Assembly: GCA_020845735.1 (NCBI GenBank)
Contig: JADLFF010000024.1
Coordinates: 1-38,799 of the forward strand
DNA from: Dehalococcoidia bacterium
GTDB taxonomy: Bacteria > Chloroflexota > Dehalococcoidia > UBA2979
Length of the DNA: 38,799 nt
Direction: 5' to 3'
Shown: piece by piece, positions 1 through 6,965 of the stretch
Position numbering within the stretch: the first letter of the stretch is position 1
How the letters are laid out: each line of letters opens with the position of its first letter
Program-made: the position numbers and the translations under genes
The notes under the pieces: model-generated
What the model was told of the DNA's origin: nothing
Databases searched by the model: none
The model's input: the letters and a program-made list of their open reading frames with translations, nothing else

Positions 1-866
1 CCGGCCTGCTCGGCGGCCTGCTTCGCGCGCTCCAGCTCGTAGATCCGAGCGCGCAGGTGCGCCTCGGCCTTGGCCCGGTTCTTGGCCTGCGACCGCTCGT
101 CCTGGCACACCACCACGATGCCCGTCGGCTCGTGCGTCATCCGCACCGCCGTCGCCACCTTGTTCACGTTCTGCCCGCCGGCGCCGCCCGAGTGGAAGAT
201 GTCGATGCGCACCTTCCCCCAGTCGATGTCCACGTCGACCTCGTCCACCTCGGGGAGCACGGCCACCGTGGCCGTCGAGGTGTGGATGCGGCCCTGGGTC
301 TCGGTCTCCGGCACGCGCTGCACGCGGTGGACACCCGACTCGTGCTTCATGAAGCGGTACGCGTCCTGCCCGTGGAGCTCGAACGCGATCTCCTTGTAGC
401 CCCCTGCGGTCGCCTCCGAGGTGTTGATGACCTCGGTCTTCCACCCGTGGCGCTCGGCGTAGCGGATGTACATGCGGAAGAGGTCGGCCGCGAACAGCGC
501 CGCCTCCTCGCCGCCGGTGCCCGAGCGGATCTCGACGATCACGTCCTTCTCGTCGGCCGCGTCCCGAGGTAGCAGCGAGACCTTGAGTTCCTGCTCCAGC
601 TGCTCGAGTTCCGGCCCCAGCCGCTCCAGCTCCTCGCGTCCGAGCTCGCGCTCGTCCTCATCGGTACTCCCGGCCATCGCGCGCGCGTCCGCGAGGGCGT
701 CGCTCGTCTCCCGGTAGCGCCGGAAGAGCGCGACCACCTGCTCGAGGCGTGACCGCTCACGGGCCAGCTCGTTCATCCGCCGGTGGTCGGCCACCACCTC
801 GGGGTCCGCGAGCAGCCGGTTCAGCTCCTCGAAGCGTGCTTCAATCTCGGCCAGTCGTTCCAGCAT
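1..866 (-). CDS. prfA: Peptide chain release factor 1 (3' end beyond the window)
   Basis: Class I release factor that reads UAA/UAG in the ribosomal A site and triggers peptidyl-tRNA hydrolysis. About 288 residues are visible; the family is about 355-360, so the C-terminus lies beyond position 1. The order is an N-terminal helical region rich in E/R/L, then the core with [11 protein letters not shown], and then the catalytic loop [12 protein letters not shown] with the GGQ tripeptide that is methylated and enters the peptidyl transferase centre. The start is ATG at 866 ([12 protein letters not shown]), the usual RF1 N-terminus; only a weak AGAG lies upstream. RF1 rather than RF2 is inferred from the N-terminus and the absence of a programmed frameshift. 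The specificity motif (PxT) was not located. The gene is divergent from tRNA-Gln. Confidence 0.95.
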   Translation of the reverse strand, partial: MLERLAEIEARFEELNRLLADPEVVADHRRMNELARERSRLEQVVALFRRYRETSDALADARAMAGSTDEDERELGREELERLGPELEQLEQELKVSLLPRDAADEKDVIVEIRSGTGGEEAALFAADLFRMYIRYAERHGWKTEVINTSEATAGGYKEIAFELHGQDAYRFMKHESGVHRVQRVPETETQGRIHTSTATVAVLPEVDEVDVDIDWGKVRIDIFHSGGAGGQNVNKVATAVRMTHEPTGIVVVCQDERSQAKNRAKAEAHLRARIYELERAKQAAEQA

Positions 867-969
867 GCTCTGAGTCTAACAGCGACCGCCCGAACGCTCC
901 TCGGGCCCGCTTGCCGCCACTCGTTGTGGCGCCCGACGACGAGCGTGGGGAAGCGAGGGCGGACACCGC

Positions 970-998
970 TTACGCGTGAACGGCTGGTCTGGTACGTT
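970..998 (+). promoter_or_regulatory. Candidate promoter of tRNA-Gln
   Basis: TTACGC (970-975), a 17-bp spacer and TACGTT (993-998) lie 12 bp before the tRNA 5' end. The match to sigma-70 consensus is only moderate; the position is the main support. Confidence 0.4.
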
Positions 999-1010
999 CG
1001 GAGATGCCGC

Positions 1011-1084
1011 TGGGGACTCGTCTAATGGTAGGACAGCGGACTCTGGATCCGTCAGTCGGGGTTCGAATCCCTGGTCCCCAGCCA
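1011..1084 (+). tRNA. tRNA-Gln (anticodon CUG)
   Basis: A full cloverleaf can be drawn. The acceptor stem is TGGGGAC/GTCCCCA, the D arm contains TAATGGTAGGA, the anticodon stem GCGGA/TCCGT encloses the loop CTCTGGA (anticodon CTG), the T loop is TTCGAAT, the discriminator is G, and CCA is encoded (1082-1084). It is the integration site of the neighbouring element: the 45 bp from the first base of the anticodon loop to one base past CCA recur at 10600-10644. The tRNA gene stays intact at this end. Confidence 0.96.
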
Positions 1085-1085
1085 G
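1041..1085 (+). repeat. attL: 45-bp direct repeat within tRNA-Gln
   Basis: Identical over 45 bp to 10600-10644. It begins at the first base of the anticodon loop (CTCTGGATCC...) and runs through the T arm, acceptor strand and CCA plus one G. The flanking bases differ on both sides (A/G before, C/A after), which fixes the repeat limits. Confidence 0.97.
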
Positions 1086-1131
1086 CCCTCGCATAGCGAT
1101 CCGGTCAACCGACAGCCTCCTCCGCCAACGT

Positions 1132-1154
1132 CGGGCCATTAACGCGGGCCATTA
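1132..1154 (+). repeat. Tandem CGGGCCATTA repeats near attL
   Basis: CGGGCCATTA occurs at 1132-1141 and again at 1145-1154, 47 bp inside the left att repeat. The 13-bp periodicity and position fit integrase arm-type or excisionase sites, but no copy was seen near attR. The rest of 1086-1353 holds no recognisable gene. Confidence 0.4.
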
Positions 1155-1327
1155 CGTCCGTACCCTAAAGCGAACATACGTTCTGCATGCGAGGCGACGC
1201 CCAGGGCGACCGTTGATAGCGGTTGTCGGCTCGTCATCGCCGTGATCGACTAACTCGAGAGGTGCGCGGGAGCGCGTAGGCACCGCCCCAGCACCTCGTG
1301 ACGGCTTCGCGCCGACAGGCCTCGGGG

Positions 1328-1347
1328 AGCCCCGCTTGCGCGGGGCT
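1328..1347. terminator. Hairpin between tRNA-Gln and the left-end minus-strand gene
   Basis: AGCCCCGC (1328-1335), loop TTGC, GCGGGGCT (1340-1347): a perfect 8-bp GC stem. It lies 6 bp past the stop of the minus-strand gene ending at 1354, so it may end that transcript. There is no clear U tract on either strand. Confidence 0.5.
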
Positions 1348-1353
1348 TCGTCG

Positions 1354-1671
1354 TCAGGAGCGCTTCGCCCTGGGTCGTTTCGGCCCCGGCGCTGGGGGAT
1401 CGTCCGGCGCGAGACCGACGTAGAGCGTCTCGCCCACGATGCTTGTGATTATCCGAAGCTCGCGCTCGCCTCGCTCGCGACGCGCAGCGTTCTCACGCCC
1501 GACGGCAAAGTGCATCGCGGACCGCACCCCCTCGTGCGATCGTCCTGCCTCGATGGGCCACTCCGCCACTACCCCTGGTTTCAGAGCCCGAATGAACGCT
1601 CGGTAGCGTGAGCCACCCTCTGGTCGACCACGGCGGCGGCGCAGTAGCTCATCAAAGTCCACGGCACCCAT
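1354..1671 (-). CDS. Hypothetical basic protein, divergent gene at the left end of the element
   Basis: 105 residues from ATG at 1671 (MGAVDFDELLRRRRGRPEGG). The frame stays open upstream to 2007, but that part overlaps the divergent gene and reads poorly as protein. The body (YRAFIRALKPGVVAEWPI, then IITSIVGETLYVGLAP) is followed by a Pro/Arg/Lys-rich tail. No family is recognised. It is the only clear minus-strand gene of the element and faces the plus-strand gene cluster across an A+T-richer 117-bp gap (1672-1788). Early repressors or regulators often occupy this place, but no HTH is visible, so that is only a positional hint. Confidence 0.55.
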   Translation of the reverse strand: MGAVDFDELLRRRRGRPEGGSRYRAFIRALKPGVVAEWPIEAGRSHEGVRSAMHFAVGRENAARRERGERELRIITSIVGETLYVGLAPDDPPAPGPKRPRAKRS

Positions 1672-1788
1672 TGTGACGCCCGCGTGACCATGAAGGCAAT
1701 GAGATTTAACCGTACTATCGTCCCCTGAATTACCAACTTGGAGATATGCTCCCCCGCGTTCCAATGCTCGGCATACGGCGGAGCAAGG

Positions 1789-2352
1789 ATGCAGAGGAAG
1801 GCTCACGAATTGGCACCTGACCGAACCGAGGACCAGATCGTTGCTAGCGACGAGGGGCGAGCAGATCGGGAGCGCCGCGCTGCTGAGCTTTGCGCCACTC
1901 TCCTGACACAGGACCACCCATTCGGCGGATTCGAGTACTGGCTCGCCGACAGGGTCCGCTCTGCCGTCGAGTGGGAGCAGGAGATGGACAATCCGTACGT
2001 GATGCATACGGGCGTTCAGCTCCGCGGCCAGCCCGGATTAGGCCCTCTCGAACAGGGTCTGCGATCTATCGGACACGAGTCCGGTGCGGATGAAGACGGG
2101 GATCTCATCTCCGCAAGGGCCGTGCATGAGCCGCACGTGAACTTGGCGGGCATTCGCGTCTGGGTCTCACCGGGCACTGCGCCAGAAGACCTCGAGCGCG
2201 TGCTCGCGAAGTTCCAGCGATTCTGGCTGGCCAACGATGGCTTCGCGCACCTGACGGAGCCTGTCGAGCAGCGAGTCAAGCAGGTTGCTCTTAGCATCGA
2301 GCACGGCGCACCCCCCGAGCTTGAGACCGTCGTTCGCTGGGAGCCCAGGTGA
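1789..2352 (+). CDS. Hypothetical element protein (187 aa)
   Basis: The start chosen is ATG 1789 (MQRKAHELAPDRTEDQ), with GGAG at 1780-1783. The frame is open to an ATG at 1738, but that extension (MEICSPAFQCSAYGG) has no ribosome site. The protein is acidic and helical at the N-terminus (DEGRADRERRAAELCATLL) and ends with a more folded part (HEPHVNLAGIRVWVSPGTAPEDLERVLAKFQRFW). No family is recognised. It is the first plus-strand gene of the element cluster and its stop overlaps the next short ORF by GTGA. Confidence 0.65.
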   Translation: MQRKAHELAPDRTEDQIVASDEGRADRERRAAELCATLLTQDHPFGGFEYWLADRVRSAVEWEQEMDNPYVMHTGVQLRGQPGLGPLEQGLRSIGHESGADEDGDLISARAVHEPHVNLAGIRVWVSPGTAPEDLERVLAKFQRFWLANDGFAHLTEPVEQRVKQVALSIEHGAPPELETVVRWEPR

Positions 2353-2480
2353 GCCGTCCCGCCTCCTGGTTCGCCGACGGCGACCGCGACCAGGAGGGCA
2401 CCGGCGGCTGGCGCTCTATTTCTCAGTCGGTGGGCAACCCGAACAGTCCTGCTACAGACGCCGCACTCGCGGTGTCGTAG
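2349..2480 (+). CDS. Short hypothetical protein (43 aa)
   Basis: A GTG at 2349 overlaps the stop of the preceding gene as GTGA and opens 43 codons (MSRPASWFADGDRDQEGTGG...) to TAG at 2478-2480. The next ribosome-binding site (AGGAGG) begins a few bases after this stop. The same GTGA overlap joins several other genes of this element, which favours real translation. Nothing is known about function; it may be a coupling peptide only. Confidence 0.45.
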   Translation: MSRPASWFADGDRDQEGTGGWRSISQSVGNPNSPATDAALAVS

Positions 2481-2495
2481 CCAGGAGGTTCTGGA

Positions 2496-2888
2496 ATGCC
2501 CACCGCCAAACGAACGTCAGCCCGTGCGAAGGCGAGCCCCGAGCCCGAGGCGACACCTGCGCCTGTGGAGGAGCCGACGCCGACGCCGTCGCGCCGCAAG
2601 CGCACGCTCGATCAGATCGAGGCCGAGCCGAAACCAGCACGACAGCGCGTGACGGGGAGTCGGGACGAGCTGATCGAGCGCAAACGACTGGCTGGCGCTG
2701 GTCGACGGGAGGAGGCCGGGACGGCGTTCGGGGCGCGGTGGCTTCCCGAGCATCGCGAACAGTTGCGCCTCGACATCGCCGAACACGGCCTCGACGGGGG
2801 GATTGCGGTGTTCCTCGAGAGATACCCATTCAGGACGGACGCTGGCTGTCGGTACCAGGTCGCCAAGCACGGGCTGGTGACGAAGTGA
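2496..2888 (+). CDS. Hypothetical basic protein with disordered N-terminus (130 aa)
   Basis: ATG 2496 follows an AGGAGG ribosome site (about 2482-2488). Residues 1-50 are low-complexity Lys/Arg/Pro/Glu (MPTAKRTSARAKASPEPEAT), typical of nucleic-acid-binding tails. The rest (FGARWLPEHREQLRLDIAEHGLDGGIAVFLERYPFRT) looks like a compact helical domain. No family is recognised; a DNA-binding role is inferred from the charge only. The stop overlaps the next gene (GTGA at 2885-2888). Confidence 0.65.
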   Translation: MPTAKRTSARAKASPEPEATPAPVEEPTPTPSRRKRTLDQIEAEPKPARQRVTGSRDELIERKRLAGAGRREEAGTAFGARWLPEHREQLRLDIAEHGLDGGIAVFLERYPFRTDAGCRYQVAKHGLVTK

Positions 2889-3100
2889 CGCGCCGACCTT
2901 ACGAGCCTCCCCAACTTCGTGCCACACCGAGTGGGCGAGTCGTAGCGATGCGATTGCGGACGGCGCTCAACGACCTTGAACGTCACGCCCTCGCGCGTGC
3001 CCTTCACACGGGTGACTCGTCGCTGCTCGAGGCTGCTGAGGCCCTGAGCACCTTCCACCTGGTCGCCGACGTGCTCGGGATGCTGGCGACCGACGACTGA
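2885..3100 (+). CDS. Small hypothetical helical protein (71 aa)
   Basis: GTG 2885 overlaps the upstream stop as GTGA, indicating translational coupling. A later ATG at 2948 (MRLRTALNDLERHALARALH) is a possible alternative start giving 50 residues. The C-terminal half (LNDLERHALARALHTGDSSLLEAAEALSTFHLVADVLGML) is strongly amphipathic-helical. No known family. A 9-bp GC hairpin follows at 3125-3147. Confidence 0.55.
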   Translation: MTRRPYEPPQLRATPSGRVVAMRLRTALNDLERHALARALHTGDSSLLEAAEALSTFHLVADVLGMLATDD

Positions 3101-3124
3101 CGCGCGAGCACGGCTCGATCTGAG

Positions 3125-3147
3125 TTGCCCCGGCAGGTCCGGGGCAA
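3125..3147 (+). terminator. Intergenic GC hairpin 1 of the element
   Basis: TTGCCCCGG (3125-3133), 5-nt loop, CCGGGGCAA (3139-3147): a perfect 9-bp stem, 25 nt after one stop and 86 nt before the next start. There is no U tract, so it may be an attenuator, RNA-processing site or mRNA stabiliser rather than a terminator. Confidence 0.5.
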
Positions 3148-3232
3148 TTCGCTTCCCGCGCCACTATGCACTCCCGCCGAGCGCGCGACGAGGATTTTTC
3201 ACGAAACCGGAGTTGAGTCCAGGAGGGCACAC

Positions 3233-3658
3233 GTGCCGTCACATCAGTCGTTTGTTGAATCGAATCGAGCCGCGCTCCAGTACACCGGCCTCTCGTTCAG
3301 CGAGGCCGACTCGATCGCCAGCGATCTATCAACCGCGAAGACACGCGCTGACCTGGAGCGTTGGGCCTCAGACCGCGAGGGCGACCTGAAGGCCCAGGGA
3401 ATGTCCTTCGCCGAGGCGGCAGACCGAGTCGCCCGCGAGCTTAACGCCGTGGGGATGTGGGGCCTCTATGCGGGGGATGGGCACGCACCTGTTGCCGCGA
3501 GCGAGCGTCCTGCCTCGCCTCGAACCGCCGCCCAGGTTAGCCGCGACTCGGATCGCGCCGTCGAGGCCGCGAAGGCGCTGCAGCGTGAGAACCCTTCGCT
3601 GTCGTTCGCCGAAGCCCTCGATGAGGCCCTGCGCCGCCAGCCGGAGCTCTACGCGTGA
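3233..3658 (+). CDS. Hypothetical protein with three SF(S/A)EA repeats (141 aa)
   Basis: GTG 3233 is chosen because a perfect AGGAGG lies at 3221-3226; the frame stays open upstream to 3125 but without a ribosome site. The protein repeats a short helical motif three times: LSFSEADSIA, MSFAEAADRV and LSFAEALDEAL. The last sits in NPSLSFAEALDEALRRQPELYA, a phrase like those at the ends of scaffold or protease-associated phage proteins. That likeness is from memory of short motifs, so function remains unknown. The stop overlaps the next GTG (GTGA, 3655-3658). Confidence 0.65.
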   Translation: MPSHQSFVESNRAALQYTGLSFSEADSIASDLSTAKTRADLERWASDREGDLKAQGMSFAEAADRVARELNAVGMWGLYAGDGHAPVAASERPASPRTAAQVSRDSDRAVEAAKALQRENPSLSFAEALDEALRRQPELYA

Positions 3659-4116
3659 CGACGACCACGGCGGTCGTCCGACCGCCAACCGCCATTCCGC
3701 TCGCCGACGCTATGCGGGCTGTGGGACTCGGTGACCGGGACCTGGCCGATTTGTGTGACCAGCATCCGGTGACGCCTTACCGCGTGCGCCACGGGATTTC
3801 GGTCCCGGCGCTCGACCAGCTGGCCGAGTACTGCACAGTGCTGCGTGAGCGCGGTCTTGACGTCACTGAGCTGGACCTTGCCCTCGGAGCCCTGCGCGCG
3901 AGCCTCCGGCCTCCTCGGTATCAGTCCGACGCGCACCTCTGGCCCCGCGCCACCAGGTCCTCGGCCTCGGACGCGATCGTCGCCCTGGTGCGTCTGACCG
4001 CCGTGGGCGACACGTCCTCCGCGTTCAGGCGGTCGGTGCGCGACCTAGCCGAGACCCTTTTCGAGTTAGTCGTCGCCGAGACGCGGCGCATCTGGGAGGA
4101 GGACCGGAATGACTGA
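3655..4116 (+). CDS. Hypothetical protein, possible HTH (153 aa)
   Basis: GTG 3655 overlaps the previous stop; GGAG lies about 9 nt upstream inside that gene. Residues 15-60 (IPLADAMRAVGLGDRDLADLCDQHPVTPYRVRHGISVPALDQLAEYC, here read as a helix series) have the spacing of a phage-type helix-turn-helix with 'TPYRVRHGI' as possible recognition helix. The C-terminal part is helical (RRSVRDLAETLFELVVAETRRIWEEDRND). A DNA-binding role is plausible but unproven. It overlaps the next gene by 8 nt. Confidence 0.6.
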   Translation: MTTTTAVVRPPTAIPLADAMRAVGLGDRDLADLCDQHPVTPYRVRHGISVPALDQLAEYCTVLRERGLDVTELDLALGALRASLRPPRYQSDAHLWPRATRSSASDAIVALVRLTAVGDTSSAFRRSVRDLAETLFELVVAETRRIWEEDRND

Positions 4117-4564
4117 GACGACCGGCACCGGCGTCGTTGCCGACCCGGCGAACGACCCCGCAAACGCGCCAGCGTGGACCACCGTTCAAAGCGTTTGCCG
4201 TCTGTGGCAACGCGGCGAGAACCCCGAGCGATCGCTAGGTGCCGACTACCCCGTGGGCGAGTTGCTGGACGCGTTTGCGGCGCGTGTGAAGGCGCGTCCG
4301 GTAGACCCTTTCGCCTCGCCCATCCATCTCCTGGTGCGCTTCCTCACGGAGGACGTGCCAACGGGGTTGGGCTTCACCTTCGTCTCGCCGCCGAGCCCCA
4401 CGGAGATCGCGGCGCGTGAGCGCGAAAGGTCGATGCAAATTGCAGCCGCTGGCGTGCCGAACAGTCCGAAGCTCGAGCGGGTGTCGTCGGTCGACTGGCC
4501 GACGTTCGATTTCATGTCGCAGCGTGCATGGCGGATCTGCCGAGGTGAGGCCAGACCGTGGTAG
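4109..4564 (+). CDS. Hypothetical element protein (151 aa)
   Basis: ATG 4109 follows a strong GGAGGAGG just upstream inside the preceding gene, so the start is well supported. The protein has a segment WTTVQSVCRLWQRGENPERS, then YPVGELLDAFAARVKARPVDPFASPIH, and ends DWPTFDFMSQRAWRICRGEA. There are no recognised motifs or membrane segments. A GC hairpin follows 8 nt after the stop. Confidence 0.65.
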   Translation: MTETTGTGVVADPANDPANAPAWTTVQSVCRLWQRGENPERSLGADYPVGELLDAFAARVKARPVDPFASPIHLLVRFLTEDVPTGLGFTFVSPPSPTEIAARERERSMQIAAAGVPNSPKLERVSSVDWPTFDFMSQRAWRICRGEARPW

Positions 4565-4571
4565 CGAGGGT

Positions 4572-4602
4572 GGGCCGTCCTCATGGAGGGGAAGGACGGC
4601 CC
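4572..4602 (+). terminator. Intergenic GC hairpin 2 of the element
   Basis: GGGCCGTCC (4572-4580) pairs with GGACGGCCC (4594-4602), a perfect 9-bp stem with a 13-nt loop, 8 nt after the stop of the preceding gene. No U tract. Confidence 0.5.
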
Positions 4603-4658
4603 GGAGAGGAGCGCGCTGCCTCACGCGTGGTCGTGAGCGTTTCAGGGTCGGGACGTCA

Positions 4659-4889
4659 ATGTCCAACGCTGCCAAGGCTCGAAACGGACCCGCCCCCGTC
4701 TGCTCAGCGAGGGCGGGACCGCGAGCGGAGGCAGTCGCGGATACCAAACGCGGCCTGCCCAAGCTCATCGTCGGCCCTCGCGACCAGGCACGAAATGCCC
4801 CGTTGATACGGGTGTCGGAGCGAACGGCTGTTCGGTGTGATGGGGGTGGCCCTCCAGGTGCAGTTCCGGAGGGCCGTCGAGAAAGGTAG
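4659..4889 (+). CDS. Doubtful small ORF (76 aa)
   Basis: ATG 4659 opens MSNAAKARNGPAPVCSARAG and stops 4 nt before the next gene. The middle (KRGLPKLIVGPRDQARNAPLIRVSE) reads like protein and third codon positions are mostly G/C for the first 45 codons. However, the ribosome site is poor, a competing ORF lies in another frame, and its 3' end overlaps a hairpin (4848-4875). If it is not a gene, 4565-4893 is a 329-base spacer holding two hairpins. Confidence 0.3.
   Translation: MSNAAKARNGPAPVCSARAGPRAEAVADTKRGLPKLIVGPRDQARNAPLIRVSERTAVRCDGGGPPGAVPEGRRER
4848..4875 (+). terminator. Intergenic GC hairpin 3 of the element
   Basis: GGCCCTCC (4848-4855) pairs with GGAGGGCC (4868-4875), an 8-bp stem, 18 nt before the ATG at 4894. 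Its place directly before a ribosome site (GAAAGG) suggests translational or transcript-level control. Confidence 0.45.
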
Positions 4890-4893
4890 CGAG

Positions 4894-5274
4894 ATGACGT
4901 TATCGGTCGACCGACCGCGCGGACATAGCGCCGCGGACAGGTGGGCACTGCAGAAGCAAGTGGACGCTGCTCGCGAGACGCTCCAGCAACTGGAGCGTGA
5001 GGCGAACATCGCTCGCGTCCTCAGCGGCGGCAAGCACACAGTCGAGCTGGGGTGCATCGGGTGCTCCATCTGTGAGTGCGACGTGCACCTCGAATGCTGG
5101 GGTGGGTTCGAAGGCGACTCTCCCCGAGACGACGAGCTGCAGGCCGCCGAACTATGGCAAGAACTGACCTACGGCGATCGCAAGGGCACGGAGTGCGCAG
5201 TCACGTTTCGGTGCAGCGGCAACCGCTGTGAATGCTGCTGCGTCCCGTTGAACGAGCGGACAGACCCCGAATAA
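4894..5274 (+). CDS. Cysteine-rich hypothetical protein (126 aa)
   Basis: ATG 4894 with GAAAGG about 7 nt upstream. An N-terminal helix (RWALQKQVDAARETLQQLEREANIARVL) of coiled-coil character is followed by two Cys clusters: GCIGCSICECDVHLEC and, after a spacer, CAVTFRCSGNRCECCCVP. The spacing CxxCxxCxC and CxxxxCxCCC suggests zinc binding, possibly a small zinc-ribbon pair, or less likely an Fe-S site. No family is recognised. It sits directly upstream of the primase, separated by a hairpin, so a replication accessory role is possible. Confidence 0.65.
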   Translation: MTLSVDRPRGHSAADRWALQKQVDAARETLQQLEREANIARVLSGGKHTVELGCIGCSICECDVHLECWGGFEGDSPRDDELQAAELWQELTYGDRKGTECAVTFRCSGNRCECCCVPLNERTDPE

Positions 5275-5284
5275 GCGAGAAATT

Positions 5285-5321
5285 GCCCCCCGTGCGCGAT
5301 GTGGAGTCCGCAGCGGGGGGC
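5285..5321 (+). terminator. Intergenic GC hairpin 4 of the element
   Basis: GCCCCCCG (5285-5292) pairs with CGGGGGGC (5314-5321), 10 nt after the upstream stop and just before the GGAGG (5324-5328) of the primase gene. The downstream arm ends 2 nt before the ribosome site, so folding could limit primase translation. Confidence 0.5.
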
Positions 5322-5334
5322 GTGGAGGAACGAC

Positions 5335-6930
5335 ATGACCCTAACACGCGGTGACACCACTAGAAATCTCGATGAAGCCCTGAAATGGGCGCTCGCGTAC
5401 TCGCAGCAGGGGTGGGCCGTCGTGCCGCTCCACCGCGTCACGAAGGCAGGACGCTGTACGTGCGGCAGTCCGACGTGTCACAGCCCGGCCAAGCATCCCC
5501 GCATCGAGTGGAACGAGACGCAGACCGAGCGACCGACCACCACCGAGATCCGCGGTTGGTGGCGGCAGTGGCCAGGGACGAACGTAGGCGTCGTGACTGG
5601 CCTGATCTCCAACCTGGTCGTCATAGACGTGGACGGGCCAGAGGGTGAGGCGTCCCTGCGAGCAGCGGGCATCGACATTGAGAGCCTGCCTGATGACGCC
5701 ATCGTCGACACGGGGCGCGGCTTTCACATCTACGTCAATCACCCTGGTCATTTCATGCCGAACAAGGTGGGCGTCCTCCCGAAGGTCGACGTGCGGGCCG
5801 AAAAGGGCATGGTCGTTGCCCCGCCGAGTGTTCATGCCTCGGGGACGGTCTACACCTCGCGCAGTGGCGGAGTGCCCGTACCCATCGACCATCCCCAGCT
5901 GCTGGCCATCGCCGAGGGGCCAACGAGGCGAAACGAGCGCGCCAAGGCGGTGCCTCGCGGTACTGCCGGGGCCTGGGACTGGCTCGTGGGCGACCTCGGC
6001 ATCGAGGTGCCCGTCGCGGAGGGGGCACGGAACGACACCCTGGCTCGGGTTGCAGGACGGCTCCTGGGTCAGGACCGACCAGTTGAGGAGGTGCTCGCCC
6101 TGGTGCGGTCGTTCAACGCGGACGCGCTGGAGCCTCCGCTGGACGACGACGAGGTGGCGACGATCGTCGGGTCGATCGCGACCAGGGATGGGAATGCCTC
6201 CCTCGCGCGGCTCAACCAGCGACTGCGCCTCCGCGACCCGATCGTGAGAGTGCTCCGTCAGGGAGACCGCTGGTTGTGGGTCCTGGAGTCAGGCAAGACG
6301 TTCGAGGTCGCGGCAACCTCCGGTGCGCTGCTCACTTTCGGCAAGGTCAGGACGGCGGTATTCCGGGAGACCGGCCAGGTCCTGGCCACCCCTATCAAGG
6401 GCTCGGGCGGCTGGGAGCGCACCGCCGAGCTGATGGCTGGGGTGGCGGAGGTGAGCGACGACGCCGACCTCCAGGATGACGTGATCGAGTGGCTGCGCAC
6501 CGTCTGCGAGTCGGGGTGGGGGTTCAAGAGCGGGCTCACGGCATACGACCTCGCCGATATCGAGCAGCGCTGGGCGCACGCCTACATGCTGAAGCGAGGC
6601 TATCCGGTGGCCACGACGGACGGGCGGCTCAGTATCCGCCTGAGCAAGAAGGTCCGCGGCGAGGCGGTGGCGAACAGGGCCATGCCCATCAAGACGAGCC
6701 GCGAGCTGGCAGAGCATCTGCGTGTCCTCGGGTTCACGGACGGCCGCGTCAACGTCGCCTGGTCCGAGGCCCCGAGGGATATCGGGAGGCGGCAAGAGGC
6801 CCGCGTCTGGACGTCGCCGCCAGGGTTCGTGAGCAGCCCGCTCGGCCTGGACACGATCCCTTACGGACGCGACCGTGTGGAGAACCTCGAGCGCGCGTTA
6901 CGCGCGGAGTCCGACTATGCCGCCAAATAG
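5335..6930 (+). CDS. Bifunctional DNA primase/polymerase (prim-pol) of the element
   Basis: 531 residues from ATG 5335, with GGAGG at 5324-5328; the frame is open to 5299 without a ribosome site. Residues about 10-190 form an archaeo-eukaryotic-type prim-pol domain: ALKWALAYSQQGWAVVPLH, a Cys/His insertion (CTCGSPTCHSPAKHPR), the catalytic VIDVDG with the Asp-x-Asp metal ligands, then DTGRGFHIYV and KVDVRAEKGMVVAPPSVH. Residues about 215-285 (GARNDTLARVAGRLLG, LDDDEVATIVGSI) match the primase C-terminal (PriCT) helical domain. The remaining 240 residues resemble a winged-helix/DNA-binding tail. No Walker motif is seen, so a helicase must come from the host or a helper. Expected role: priming and copying of the excised element. 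The iteron-like GTCGGA cluster starts 35 bp downstream. Confidence 0.88.
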   Translation: MTLTRGDTTRNLDEALKWALAYSQQGWAVVPLHRVTKAGRCTCGSPTCHSPAKHPRIEWNETQTERPTTTEIRGWWRQWPGTNVGVVTGLISNLVVIDVDGPEGEASLRAAGIDIESLPDDAIVDTGRGFHIYVNHPGHFMPNKVGVLPKVDVRAEKGMVVAPPSVHASGTVYTSRSGGVPVPIDHPQLLAIAEGPTRRNERAKAVPRGTAGAWDWLVGDLGIEVPVAEGARNDTLARVAGRLLGQDRPVEEVLALVRSFNADALEPPLDDDEVATIVGSIATRDGNASLARLNQRLRLRDPIVRVLRQGDRWLWVLESGKTFEVAATSGALLTFGKVRTAVFRETGQVLATPIKGSGGWERTAELMAGVAEVSDDADLQDDVIEWLRTVCESGWGFKSGLTAYDLADIEQRWAHAYMLKRGYPVATTDGRLSIRLSKKVRGEAVANRAMPIKTSRELAEHLRVLGFTDGRVNVAWSEAPRDIGRRQEARVWTSPPGFVSSPLGLDTIPYGRDRVENLERALRAESDYAAK

Positions 6931-6965
6931 GAAGGGGTACTCGACCCAAATGTGTCGACTATGCC

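Noticed and set aside
1738..1788. Earlier ATG for the 1789 gene
   Set aside because: The extension lacks a ribosome site and lies in the A+T-richer divergent promoter region.
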